From an uncultured Varibaculum sp. (GTDB lineage: Bacteria > Actinomycetota > Actinomycetes > Actinomycetales > Actinomycetaceae), in assembly GCA_947255165.1 (NCBI GenBank), contig CAMYFZ010000029.1, forward strand, positions 1-21,132: a stretch of DNA of 21,132 nt. Reading direction: 5' to 3'. Position 1 is the stretch's first letter, and every line of letters starts with the position of its first letter. The notes under the pieces are model-generated. The model did not search any database, was not told where the DNA came from, and saw only the letters and a program-made list of their open reading frames with translations. Position numbers and translations under genes: made by a program. Below, piece by piece: positions 1 to 7,470 of this stretch.

Positions 1-1148
1 AGTCGCACGGTCACTACCGCGGTCAGCCCCGCCATCACGTCCTCTTTTTCGATTCTGATCTTCGATTCTTTTTGCGTGAGTTTCAGGCGCTTCGATTTCT
101 TATTCTTATCAATCTGGCTGCGCAACACCCGCACCAGGGCGTTTTCGAACCCCATGATGTGGGTGCCGCCCATCGGGGTGGCCACGATATTTACGAAAGA
201 CCGCTCTACGGTGTCGTAGCCGTTGCCCCAACGAAGCGCAATATCAATATCGCAGGTGCGTTCGACTTCGACCGGACGTAGATGTCCGCTTTTTTGGTCT
301 AACTGTTGAATAGTTTCACTGTAGGTGCGCTGGTCACGGATACACCAGGTGTCGATAATTGCCTGATCGGGGGCGAGGAAATCTACGAAGTCTTCGGTTC
401 CGCCCTCGGCCTTGAAAGATTCCTCTAGGGGTTCTTCGGGGCGTTCATCTCGGCAAATAATAGTTAGTCCCGGCACTAGGAATGCGGTTTGGCGCGCACG
501 TTCTAAAAGGTGTTCCCAAGAAAATCCGGTGGAGGCGGTTTTGGGGAAAATCTGGAAATCTGCCCAAAAACGCACCCGGGTTCCGGTCTTTTTCTTGGGG
601 GCTTTCCCTACTACTTTCAGTTTCGATTCTTTAGTGAAGGGCTTAAACGGCGAGGTCGGGGTGCGGGATTCGCTATCATCAAACTCCCCGGGTTCTCCAC
701 GCAGGAAAGACATTTGATAGGTTTTCCCACCCCGATCTACCTGCACATCTAGGCGCGCAGAAAGAGCGTTGACTACCGAAGCGCCCACTCCGTGTAGGCC
801 GCCCGCGGCCCCATAGGAGCCAGTGCCGAACTTTCCACCCGCATGCAGCTTGGTGTAGACGACCTCTACCCCAGAGAGTCCCACCCCGGGGACTTTATCA
901 ACGGGGATACCGCGGCCATTGTCCGCTACCGATACCGAATGATCATCGCCGATAGTGACCTCGATCTGGTCACAGTAACCTTCCAGGGCTTCATCGACCG
1001 AGTTGTCGATGATTTCCCATAGGCAATGCATCAGCCCGCGGTGATCGGTGGATCCTATATACATTCCGGGACGCTTGCGAACTGCGTCAAGTCCTTCTAG
1101 TACCGACAGATGCCGGGCGGTGTAGTCCGATTTCGTCTTAAGTGCCAC
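1..1148 (-). CDS. parE: DNA topoisomerase IV subunit B (ParE), N-terminal part; gene continues past the left edge
   Basis: The reverse strand is open from 1148 to the window edge (about 382 codons). It reads as the GHKL ATPase and start of the transducer domain of a type IIA topoisomerase B subunit, which powers DNA strand passage in decatenation. Visible motifs are YTARHLSVLEGLDAVRKRPG near residues 9-28, EIIDNSVDEA (ATP-site Glu45 and Asn49), DNGRGIP (76-82), KLHAGGKFG (100-108) and GGLHGVGASVVNAL (116-129). The TOPRIM domain lies outside the window. GSTDHRGLMHCLWEIIDNS resembles actinobacterial ParE more than GyrB, and the nearby rpoD and small zinc protein genes fit the usual actinobacterial parE setting. 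The GTG start at 1148 is the only usual start after an in-frame stop (TAA, 1160-1158). AGGAGG abuts it with no spacing, and the site lies in a hairpin, so initiation may be unusual. Confidence 0.9.
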   Translation of the reverse strand, partial: MALKTKSDYTARHLSVLEGLDAVRKRPGMYIGSTDHRGLMHCLWEIIDNSVDEALEGYCDQIEVTIGDDHSVSVADNGRGIPVDKVPGVGLSGVEVVYTKLHAGGKFGTGSYGAAGGLHGVGASVVNALSARLDVQVDRGGKTYQMSFLRGEPGEFDDSESRTPTSPFKPFTKESKLKVVGKAPKKKTGTRVRFWADFQIFPKTASTGFSWEHLLERARQTAFLVPGLTIICRDERPEEPLEESFKAEGGTEDFVDFLAPDQAIIDTWCIRDQRTYSETIQQLDQKSGHLRPVEVERTCDIDIALRWGNGYDTVERSFVNIVATPMGGTHIMGFENALVRVLRSQIDKNKKSKRLKLTQKESKIRIEKEDVMAGLTAVVTVR

Positions 1149-1184
1149 CCTCCTAGTTTAAAGGGTGGCGCTTTTAGGGTGGCG
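1144..1184 (-). promoter_or_regulatory. Candidate hairpin covering the parE ribosome binding site and GTG start
   Basis: On the minus strand AGGGTGGC (1151-1144) spans the end of the Shine-Dalgarno sequence and the GTG start. The complementary GCCACCCT occurs twice just upstream (1169-1162 and 1183-1176, both as part of CGCCACCCT). Either copy can form a perfect 8-bp stem with the start region, giving two mutually exclusive structures that would hide the start. The complementarity is seen directly; a regulatory role is inference. Confidence 0.45.
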
Positions 1185-1357
1185 AGCGGCTTTCCGAGGG
1201 CGAGTTATTGTGAGGGACTTCCCGTCGGGTTTTTGGGGGCGTTTCCTCTGTTTTACAGTGTTGGTTTTAGCTCCGGCGGAATGAAGATATGAGTTAATAA
1301 AGGTAAAGAAAATGCCTAAGTAACTGACTCTAGCTAGTCGGGGAAGAAGGAACCGCC

Positions 1358-2482
1358 TTGAAACGCCTAGCAAAGATGCTCCTCGGTGCACTATTAGCTG
1401 TACTCGCCCTGCTGATACCAGCTGAACCCGCAAATGCAGCCAACGATTATCTGCTTGACATGTCTATAGATGCGGATTTAGAGGTTCACGCATCTATGAA
1501 CATTCCACTATCCGAGGAATTAGCTACTTTACTGGGGGGTGCTTTAGATTGTGGGTTGATAAAAGCATGGGATGAGTTCTTCCCCGGAGGGGTCCGCGAT
1601 CTGAGTAACTTCAAAGTTGAAAGCTGTGACCAGCAAGGGAACATTCTTTCCTTCGAATTGTCGGGGCAGGCCAGAGAGGGCGCTCAAAGCACTAACGGCT
1701 GGAAAATTACCAAAGATGAAATTATCTTGTCCTTTTCTCCTGGCATTGGTGCGGCATCTGACGCAAACGAAACTGATATCGGCGGAATCCGAGTTACCTT
1801 CCCCGGAACAGTTAAAAGTGTAGAGCCCAATGTGGGATCCACTTCTGGCAATATTTGGTCAGTAGATAATCCTAGCGAAATAGACAGAACAGTAACTATT
1901 ACCGCTGAACGTAATAAACCCTCCTTTTTCTCTGGTTTGAGGCCGGTGCATCTCATCATCATCACTACGTTACTACTGATAACTATTGCAGCGGTTATTG
2001 TGGCGGTGCTGGTGATAAGAAACCGCAAGAAGAAGCCGCAAAACTCCAGCAGGTCTAAACCCGATTCCAGCATCTATCCCCCATCAGCCTCTATGTCTAA
2101 GGATTTGGGAATACCCGGGGAGCAGCCGCACGTTGTTGGCTCTCCACAAATGCCGGGATATCCTACAGCTCCAGGTGCACCTGGTATGCCAGGAGCGGCG
2201 CCCTATCCCCCGAACGTCCCCCCGCAAGGGCAGCCAGCTGTGCCCATGCCCGGCGGGAACTATCCTTATCCGTATCCTTACCCGCCAGCCAATCCCCAAG
2301 GCTCGCAAGCTGGGTACCCGATGCCACCACAAAGCTACGGCTCCCCCGCACCGGGATTCCCCCCACCCCAAACACCCCTGCAACCCGATCAACCTACAAA
2401 TTCACCCATGACTGCGCAATCTCCCAGGCAAGACAATAGGAAGAAACCTGGATTCGACGAACAAGAAAACCCAGATACCTAG
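1358..2482 (+). CDS. LppM-like single-pass membrane protein with Pro/Tyr-rich cytoplasmic tail (paralogue 1)
   Basis: 374 residues. A Sec signal peptide (about 1-27, ending ANA) has no lipobox cysteine, so this is probably not a lipoprotein. The outer domain (about 28-190) has the LppM pattern as I know it: LLDMSIDADLEVHASM at the start, two cysteines (65 and 90) that could form a disulfide, then VTFPGTVKSVEPNVG and SGNIWSVD. A hydrophobic helix (about 197-220) is followed by RNRKKK, so the tail (221-374) should be cytoplasmic. The tail is rich in Pro, Gly, Tyr and Gln (PYPYPYPP at 303-310). The TTG start has AGAAGGA about 7 nt upstream, and the segment GGAACCGCCTTGAAA is shared with the next gene. 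First of three tandem paralogues. M. tuberculosis LppM (Rv2171) also lies near idsA2 and pknL, which supports the family call. Exact function unknown. Confidence 0.75.
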   Translation: MKRLAKMLLGALLAVLALLIPAEPANAANDYLLDMSIDADLEVHASMNIPLSEELATLLGGALDCGLIKAWDEFFPGGVRDLSNFKVESCDQQGNILSFELSGQAREGAQSTNGWKITKDEIILSFSPGIGAASDANETDIGGIRVTFPGTVKSVEPNVGSTSGNIWSVDNPSEIDRTVTITAERNKPSFFSGLRPVHLIIITTLLLITIAAVIVAVLVIRNRKKKPQNSSRSKPDSSIYPPSASMSKDLGIPGEQPHVVGSPQMPGYPTAPGAPGMPGAAPYPPNVPPQGQPAVPMPGGNYPYPYPYPPANPQGSQAGYPMPPQSYGSPAPGFPPPQTPLQPDQPTNSPMTAQSPRQDNRKKPGFDEQENPDT

Positions 2483-2545
2483 GACAGGATCTATTCCTGA
2501 CCATTTATAAAACTGCAATAGAAATTTACCATCAAGACCTACGAC

Positions 2546-2551
2546 TATAAT
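2546..2551 (+). promoter_or_regulatory. Candidate -10 element (TATAAT) of LppM-like paralogue 2
   Basis: A perfect TATAAT lies 54 nt before the TTG start at 2606. It sits in CCTAcgacTATAATCAGG, which recurs with nearly the same spacing upstream of paralogue 3. I see no good -35 box. The conservation between duplicates supports a real promoter. Confidence 0.55.
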
Positions 2552-2605
2552 CAGGCACACAAAAAGCTCAAGAAATCTACTTATGGACTACCAAGAGGAA
2601 CCGCC

Positions 2606-3916
2606 TTGAAATACTTAACAAAGATGCTTCTCGGCGCGGTAATAGCTGTACTAGCCCTGCTGATACCAGCCGCACCCGCGAATGCTGATGATGACTACCT
2701 ACTCGATATGTCCATAGATGAGAATCTGGCAGTTCACGGATTTATGAATCTCCGAGTACCGGATAGACCTGTTTCTGATTCTGGGGACTATTTATCTTGT
2801 GAACTGCTGAAAACGGAGACTCAATATCTTCCCGGAGAGGTTACAGGGCTTAGCGGCTTCCAGATTGAAGACTGTGAACAGCACGGACATCAGATAAGTC
2901 TCGAATTCTCTGGGCATTGCCAAGAGGGCAGTCAAAGCAATCATGGCTGGAATATTACCGACGATGAAATCATATTGTCGTTTCCTCCCGGGATAAGTGG
3001 GAAAACTTCTTTCGAGGATAGTGATAGTGCCAGTGATATCGGCGGGTTATACATAACTTTCCCCGGAAAAGTTAAAACCGTAGAACCCGGTTTTGGACAT
3101 ACATATGACAATACTTGGTCGATAGAAAGTGCTAGCGAAATCGAGAGCTCGGTAACGATTACTGCATCACGTCATGCTTCTATCTTGGGGACGACAGGAA
3201 TGATTATCCTCGCTTTGCTGATTATTGTGGCAATAATTGTGGCAGTGATAGTGGCGAATATCCGCAAGACGAAGCCAAAGGACTCCGATAAATCTAAACA
3301 CGCCTACGGGACCTACCCGTCGCCACCTGCTGTGCGCGAAAATCCTGCGTCTGCAGCCAGCGATGAGTCCGGGGCTCACTCACCCGCGCCTAGGACGGCT
3401 AGGATGTCCACCGCACAGCCTCCTCTGCCTTCGACGCAGTCTTCCCTGCCTGACGCTGAGGGAATCCCGACCGGGCAGCCCGACATGGCTGAAACTCCCG
3501 ACATGCCCATCGGACAACCTGTGATGCCGGTCCCTCCACAACCCTCTATGCTTGAGGGTTCCCCCCAAATTAGCTATCCGCCCCAATACGGTTACTTCCC
3601 ACCGGCGCCCTATCCCCCGAATGTTCCTCCGCAAGCACAGCCGGGAGCGGCAAGGCAGAGTGGCCACTACCCCTACCCCTACCCCTACCCCTATCCTTAT
3701 CCGTATCCCTATCCGCCAGCTAATCCTCAAAACCCAAGTGGCGGATATTATCCGATACCAAACCAAGGCTACGGCGCCCCCACCCCGGGATTCTTTCCGC
3801 AGCAAGCTCCCCCACAACCCGGACAAACTGACCAATCCGGCAAGCCTTGGCATCCAGAAGAGTCAACGCCAGGCATTGAGGAAGAAAATAGGAAGGAACC
3901 GGGCTCCCATCGATAA
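2606..3916 (+). CDS. LppM-like single-pass membrane protein with expanded PY-repeat tail (paralogue 2)
   Basis: 436 residues, with the same layout as paralogue 1: signal peptide (about 1-27, ANA end, no lipobox), LppM-like outer domain with paired cysteines at 65 and 90 and an extra Cys105, the motif YITFPGKVKTVEPGFG (149-164), a helix at about 195-219, then NIRKTKPK and a long cytoplasmic tail (220-436). The N-terminal 50 residues are very close to paralogue 1, but the tail is longer, with an added Ser/Pro/Met-rich stretch (about 245-320) and an uninterrupted PY run (355-371). The TTG start is supported by AAGAGGAA about 7 nt upstream and by alignment with paralogue 1. It has its own likely promoter. 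Function unknown; outer-surface sensing or envelope lipid handling would be guesses. Confidence 0.75.
   Translation: MKYLTKMLLGAVIAVLALLIPAAPANADDDYLLDMSIDENLAVHGFMNLRVPDRPVSDSGDYLSCELLKTETQYLPGEVTGLSGFQIEDCEQHGHQISLEFSGHCQEGSQSNHGWNITDDEIILSFPPGISGKTSFEDSDSASDIGGLYITFPGKVKTVEPGFGHTYDNTWSIESASEIESSVTITASRHASILGTTGMIILALLIIVAIIVAVIVANIRKTKPKDSDKSKHAYGTYPSPPAVRENPASAASDESGAHSPAPRTARMSTAQPPLPSTQSSLPDAEGIPTGQPDMAETPDMPIGQPVMPVPPQPSMLEGSPQISYPPQYGYFPPAPYPPNVPPQAQPGAARQSGHYPYPYPYPYPYPYPYPPANPQNPSGGYYPIPNQGYGAPTPGFFPQQAPPQPGQTDQSGKPWHPEESTPGIEEENRKEPGSHR
3668..3718 (+). repeat. In-frame hexanucleotide repeat encoding a Pro-Tyr run
   Basis: About eight consecutive Tyr-Pro codon pairs, starting as exact repeats of TACCCC and then drifting to TATCCT, TATCCG and TATCCC. 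The 6-nt unit means gain or loss of copies keeps the reading frame. The matching position of paralogues 1 and 3 has only three to four such pairs. Confidence 0.85.
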
Positions 3917-3997
3917 GAGCACTTGACGAGCAAAAACGCTGTTGTCGCCTGGAATAAATAAAATTCCCCTCTACGCCCCTTACTCGAACCTAGGAAA

Positions 3998-4003
3998 TAT
4001 AAT
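3998..4003 (+). promoter_or_regulatory. Candidate -10 element (TATAAT) of LppM-like paralogue 3
   Basis: TATAAT lies 53 nt before the ATG at 4057, inside CCTAggaaaTATAATCAGG, matching the element upstream of paralogue 2 in sequence and distance. No clear -35 box is seen. Confidence 0.55.
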
Positions 4004-4056
4004 CAGGAATACATACAGCTAACCGAGTCAGCTGCTGGACTAGTAAAGGAATCCCC

Positions 4057-5391
4057 ATGAAATGCCCAATATTCGCCAAAGGACTTCCCCACCTTTTACT
4101 AGGGGGACTGCTGACCGCACTACTGGTCGTTTCTTCGGTGGTTCTACCCTCCGCACCCGCACACGCCACAAATCAATACCTCTATGACTTTTCCATTTCC
4201 GAAGACCTCAGCTTTAAGGCTTCTGTTTACGAGGGTGAAAAAGAAGATATGCCCAGCCAAACAGACGCAACAGATCCCAAAAAAATATGTGAGGGACTAA
4301 AATTAGATCGAAATAGGATGATAAATAATAAGCTCGAAAGAGACGGAGAAGATGAGGGTATTTCCAGCCTCCAGGTAGAAGATTGCAGGTTTATAGACTC
4401 GCACGTTTTTCTCGAATACACGGGTAAATGGGACGAAAAATTACTTGAGAGAGCCTCCTCAAAAACGAGTCCAAAAATCACTGATGAGGGTGTCCTTATC
4501 GTAAAACCCGCCTGGATGGGACCGATATCTTCAGAAGAAATAATTAAGGGGCACGATCTTGGACTTATACGGTATGTGTTCCCCGGAAAAATTAAAAATG
4601 TGACTCCAAATATTGGAAAAATATCCGGCAATACCTGGACACTGGAGCACCCTTCAACAGATGAACAGAAAGAGAAAGTCATTGAGAGTTGGAGCCAGCT
4701 TACTATTACTGGTGAACGTTACAGCTCCAAGTTAGGGCTGATTTTAGGGATTACGATTCCGGCGGCGCTGATTATTGTGGCAGTGATTGTGCTGTTGATC
4801 GTGAGAAGTAAGCGCAAGAAGAAGCAGGAAAACCTGCCTCCATACCCGGCAGGATACGGCGCCTACCCTCCGCCTCCTTTTACCCCGGGAAACTCCGCAT
4901 ACCCACCCCAGCCTCAGATACCGGGATATCCTGCGGCACCAGGGGTTCCCGGCATCCCAGGAGCGGCGCCCTATCCCCCGAATGTTTCCCCGCAAGGACA
5001 GCCAGGAGCGCCAATGCCAGGCAGCTGCAACCCCTACCCGTATCCTTACCCGCCAGCCAATCCCCAAGGCTCGCAAACTGGGTACCCGATGCCGCCTCAA
5101 GGCTACGGAAGGCCCACCTCGGGATTCCAACCTCCTGCCGCTCCCCCACAACCAGCAGCAGGACAACGGGGAAATCTTGACGACTCGAATCAAGCTACCG
5201 AATCCCACCGCGGAAAACATGCAGCTAGCTCGCCGCAGCCTGGACAGTCCGGGCAACCCGCACAATCCTTCGAACCTACCCAATCGGGAGAGGCAGAAGG
5301 AGCGGGGAATCCGGACGGATCAAATCAAGATAGCGATTCCCACAAGCCCAAGCACGTAGCCGAAACAGAGCAATCTACTCAGACAGATTGA
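4057..5391 (+). CDS. LppM-like single-pass membrane protein with Pro/Gly-rich tail (paralogue 3)
   Basis: 444 residues and the most diverged of the three. The signal peptide is longer (about 1-37, ending AHA, no lipobox). The outer domain starts YLYDFSISEDLSFKASV and keeps the paired cysteines (78 and 110), LIRYVFPGKIKNVTPNIG (170-187) and SGNTWTLEHP, but is more charged and Lys/Glu-rich than its neighbours. A helix at about 226-250 is followed by RSKRKKK and a cytoplasmic tail. The tail has a PGYPAAPGVPGIPGAAPYPP segment nearly identical to paralogue 1, then a polar Ser/Gln/Glu-rich end with HRGKH and HKPKH motifs. The ATG start has AAAGGA about 6 nt upstream. The call rests on homology to the two upstream genes and on the LppM-like FPGK motif. 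No enzymatic motif is seen. Confidence 0.75.
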   Translation: MKCPIFAKGLPHLLLGGLLTALLVVSSVVLPSAPAHATNQYLYDFSISEDLSFKASVYEGEKEDMPSQTDATDPKKICEGLKLDRNRMINNKLERDGEDEGISSLQVEDCRFIDSHVFLEYTGKWDEKLLERASSKTSPKITDEGVLIVKPAWMGPISSEEIIKGHDLGLIRYVFPGKIKNVTPNIGKISGNTWTLEHPSTDEQKEKVIESWSQLTITGERYSSKLGLILGITIPAALIIVAVIVLLIVRSKRKKKQENLPPYPAGYGAYPPPPFTPGNSAYPPQPQIPGYPAAPGVPGIPGAAPYPPNVSPQGQPGAPMPGSCNPYPYPYPPANPQGSQTGYPMPPQGYGRPTSGFQPPAAPPQPAAGQRGNLDDSNQATESHRGKHAASSPQPGQSGQPAQSFEPTQSGEAEGAGNPDGSNQDSDSHKPKHVAETEQSTQTD

Positions 5392-5537
5392 GCTACGGTT
5401 TTTCTGTATCGACACCACCTGAGCCTAAAATCCCAGGCATCCAACCAGAACCACCCCGACAGACTATCTAATCGGGAAAAATCAAACCCAGGGATTAGCG
5501 CAGCTTAGAAGCTGATAGCTAGTACGGTAACCCGCCC

Positions 5538-5771
5538 CTAGCGGGCGCGAGAAAGTGAAGTCAGAGGCGCGTTTTGGGCTTCCTCTAAATGCAGCTGCTC
5601 GGTGTTATCTACGATTTCGGCGCCGCTTTCCCGCAAAGCCGGCACTAGGACGTGGGCGTGATGGGCGCAGAAAAATAGATTGCCGGCCTCCAGGCGGGCA
5701 AGAACCCACGCCTGCGCTCCGCAGGTATCGCAACGATCAGTCGCGTCAAAAACATAGGTTTGCTCACTCAT
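5538..5771 (-). CDS. Small zinc-ribbon-like protein (actinobacterial DUF7455 type)
   Basis: 77 residues from the ATG at 5771. The core is DRCDTCGAQAWV followed about 20 residues later by LFFCAHHAH, a CxxC...CxxH set that could bind one zinc ion, then a Leu/Glu-rich C-terminus. This is the pattern of the short actinobacterial protein typically encoded between the primary sigma factor and parE genes; both genes are in this window on the same strand. Its biochemical role is not known to me. I chose 5771 because family members start shortly before the first CxxC and because a GTGACT-17-GACAAT promoter ends 6 nt before this ATG, which would give a leaderless mRNA. An upstream in-frame ATG at 5819 (16 more residues) is possible but has poorly spaced AAAGG. 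Confidence 0.8.
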   Translation of the reverse strand: MSEQTYVFDATDRCDTCGAQAWVLARLEAGNLFFCAHHAHVLVPALRESGAEIVDNTEQLHLEEAQNAPLTSLSRAR

Positions 5772-5777
5772 GCTTTC

Positions 5778-5806
5778 ATTGTCCACTGCCCACCTAAGGA
5801 AGTCAC
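5778..5806 (-). promoter_or_regulatory. Candidate leaderless promoter of the small zinc protein gene
   Basis: On the minus strand GTGACT (5806-5801) is separated by exactly 17 nt from GACAAT (5783-5778), followed by 6 nt and then ATG at 5771. The four central bases of the -35 and the key A and T of the -10 match consensus. Transcription would start at or next to the ATG. Confidence 0.45.
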
Positions 5807-5908
5807 GCCCACTGCTCATCCTTTCGCGTCTGGCAAAATCCCCCAGCGGCTAGTCTGAATATTAGGACTTTTATTTAAAACGATAGACAGTGCCCTCATG
5901 TCGATGGA

Positions 5909-5914
5909 TATTCT
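5909..5914 (+). promoter_or_regulatory. Candidate -10 (TATTCT) for a leaderless mRNA of the 480-residue membrane protein gene
   Basis: TATTCT is followed by exactly 6 nt and then GTG at 5921, placing the expected transcription start on the start codon. TAGACA (5884-5889) could be a -35 with a longish 19-nt spacer. No convincing Shine-Dalgarno sequence is present. Confidence 0.4.
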
Positions 5915-5920
5915 TTGAAT

Positions 5921-7360
5921 GTGAATAGTTTTTCTCCCGCTGATCGCGGTAATAAACAATTCCCAGATGACAAAGACGTGACTGGTGACATTAAGGAAAC
6001 AGTGCCTGTTTATCCAAATAACGCTGCAGTTCAAAACAACTTTGGTGACACGGGTAAGAAAACCAAAAAAACCAAACTATGGCTATTCCTCGCCATAGCG
6101 GTGTTGCTAATTGTGGCCCTAACTATTCTGGGAATATTGGTTTCTAAGAAAACGGTTTCTCCCCCCGAAAAAGCTTTAGACCAGGATACTTTAGACCAAG
6201 GCATCAGCAAATCTTGGGATAAGGAAGCCACCAACCTGGCAGCAGTAACCGGCGAAATCACCAGCACCTACGCCATGTCACTCAGTGACAAACAGATTGC
6301 GTTAATTATGCTGAATCAAAATCAAGCTGGAAAAGTGCAATACCTGTCGACTAAAGATGGAAAAGCCCAAGGCACTATCAAAGATCTCCCGGCTTGCAAC
6401 AACGATTTACTCCGTCCCTACCTAGTCAAAGATTCCAAGATTATCTGCGCTAAAACAGATCAGGTAACGGAAAATAAAGACGATAAATACCGTTTCACTC
6501 ACCAAATCTATAAAGATGAAAACGTTATTATTGGGGCGGCGCCCAGCGCCGATCAGGCAAGCATTATCGTTGCCTACAGCCCCAAAAATAATAAACCCCT
6601 GTGGATGGAAAAACTTCCGGACAAGCCAAGTGTTTACGCTGATAAACATGGGGTTTACACTAATACTACCTCCCCTGAAGAGGGCGGAGTAGTTAACAAG
6701 ACAAACTTCTATATTCCAAGTGATAAAGCCGATAAGTCTCCTATTGCGGACTCTGATATTCCTCAGGTAGCAAAACCAGATGCCATCAAAGACATTGACT
6801 TTGAAAATCTGTACTTCCCTAACGGTAATTTTGGTTATGTCCCTAGCGAAAAATGCGCTAAATCCTACTGGCAGGATGACCAAGGAGCTCCCCAGTTCCA
6901 AAAAATGCCAGATGGCCCAGCAGATTGCTGGTTAGAGCTTAGAGATGGCCTCTCAATTGAGACAGCACCCGGGATGGTGGAAGGCACTTCTGATCCCTTA
7001 GTAGATATTTCTAATAACGGCGCTCATCAAGACGATAAAGGATTCACCCCCGATCCGAATCACAGCAGATTCTCCTATGCAGACGTAAATCAAGACGGGT
7101 ATCTCGACGCTTTAATCTACGACAATGTGGGGATGGGGTGGCAAAAGGTGCTGTGCATCTTTGACCCGGAAGATTCTGCTCACCCCTACTGCGCGCATAT
7201 TGTGGGAGGCGCCGCTCCCTACAATCTCAACTATTCCGGTAACGGGAAAATTTCCCTCTACCAGCCGCCCGAAGGGAAAACCGAAGTTGAAATGACCATC
7301 GGCACCCAAGACGGAAAACCGGTAGTTACCGATTACCAAAAGCTATCGGCGGCCTGGTAA
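5921..7360 (+). CDS. Single-pass membrane protein of unknown function with a Ca-binding-like loop
   Basis: 479 residues from GTG 5921 (481 from the TTG at 5915, from which the following positions are counted). A short polar N-terminus (1-50) ends in GKKTKKTK. One hydrophobic helix (about 55-77) and a large, mostly hydrophilic domain follow, with topology expected to be N-in, C-out. There is no cleavable signal peptide. Six cysteines in the outer part could form disulfides, and DVNQDGYLDA (from about residue 390) resembles an EF-hand or FG-GAP calcium loop. I do not recognise the family; an extracellular binding or cell-envelope role is inference. It lies between rpoD and the zinc protein gene on the opposite strand, so it was probably inserted into an ancestral cluster. 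GTG 5921 is preferred because of the -10 spacing. Confidence 0.7.
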   Translation: MNSFSPADRGNKQFPDDKDVTGDIKETVPVYPNNAAVQNNFGDTGKKTKKTKLWLFLAIAVLLIVALTILGILVSKKTVSPPEKALDQDTLDQGISKSWDKEATNLAAVTGEITSTYAMSLSDKQIALIMLNQNQAGKVQYLSTKDGKAQGTIKDLPACNNDLLRPYLVKDSKIICAKTDQVTENKDDKYRFTHQIYKDENVIIGAAPSADQASIIVAYSPKNNKPLWMEKLPDKPSVYADKHGVYTNTTSPEEGGVVNKTNFYIPSDKADKSPIADSDIPQVAKPDAIKDIDFENLYFPNGNFGYVPSEKCAKSYWQDDQGAPQFQKMPDGPADCWLELRDGLSIETAPGMVEGTSDPLVDISNNGAHQDDKGFTPDPNHSRFSYADVNQDGYLDALIYDNVGMGWQKVLCIFDPEDSAHPYCAHIVGGAAPYNLNYSGNGKISLYQPPEGKTEVEMTIGTQDGKPVVTDYQKLSAAW

Positions 7361-7374
7361 ATCTGCTGGATTCC

Positions 7375-7414
7375 CGGAAAATAAGCTCGCTTACTTTCCG
7401 TAACTCCCATTTTT
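7375..7414 (+). terminator. Likely terminator after the membrane protein gene
   Basis: CGGAAAATAAGC and GCTTACTTTCCG (7375-7400) form an 11-of-12 bp stem around a very tight loop, starting 15 nt after the stop codon. A TTTTT run follows at 7410-7414, nine bases beyond the stem, so the U-tract is not ideally placed. It lies between two convergent genes and could also act on rpoD transcripts, though with no T-run on that strand. Confidence 0.5.
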
Positions 7415-7470
7415 GCAGCTTCCGCCCCTAACCGGGAGGCTAGTCGCGGTGAGGTTAGCGCCGCAGGCAG

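Noticed and set aside
3380..3853. Minus-strand ORF of 157 residues with a GVGVGV run
   Set aside because: Antisense shadow of the Pro-Tyr repeat tail of LppM-like paralogue 2.
4744..5283. Minus-strand ORF of 179 residues, Arg/Trp/Gly-rich
   Set aside because: Antisense to the tail of LppM-like paralogue 3; similar shadows appear over paralogues 1 and 2 because of their shared composition.
5392..5537. Intergenic gap with the palindrome CAGCTTAGAAGCTG and a CCCGC/GCGGG stem at the zinc protein stop
   Set aside because: Both are short and neither has a T-run; no ORF or RNA gene recognised.
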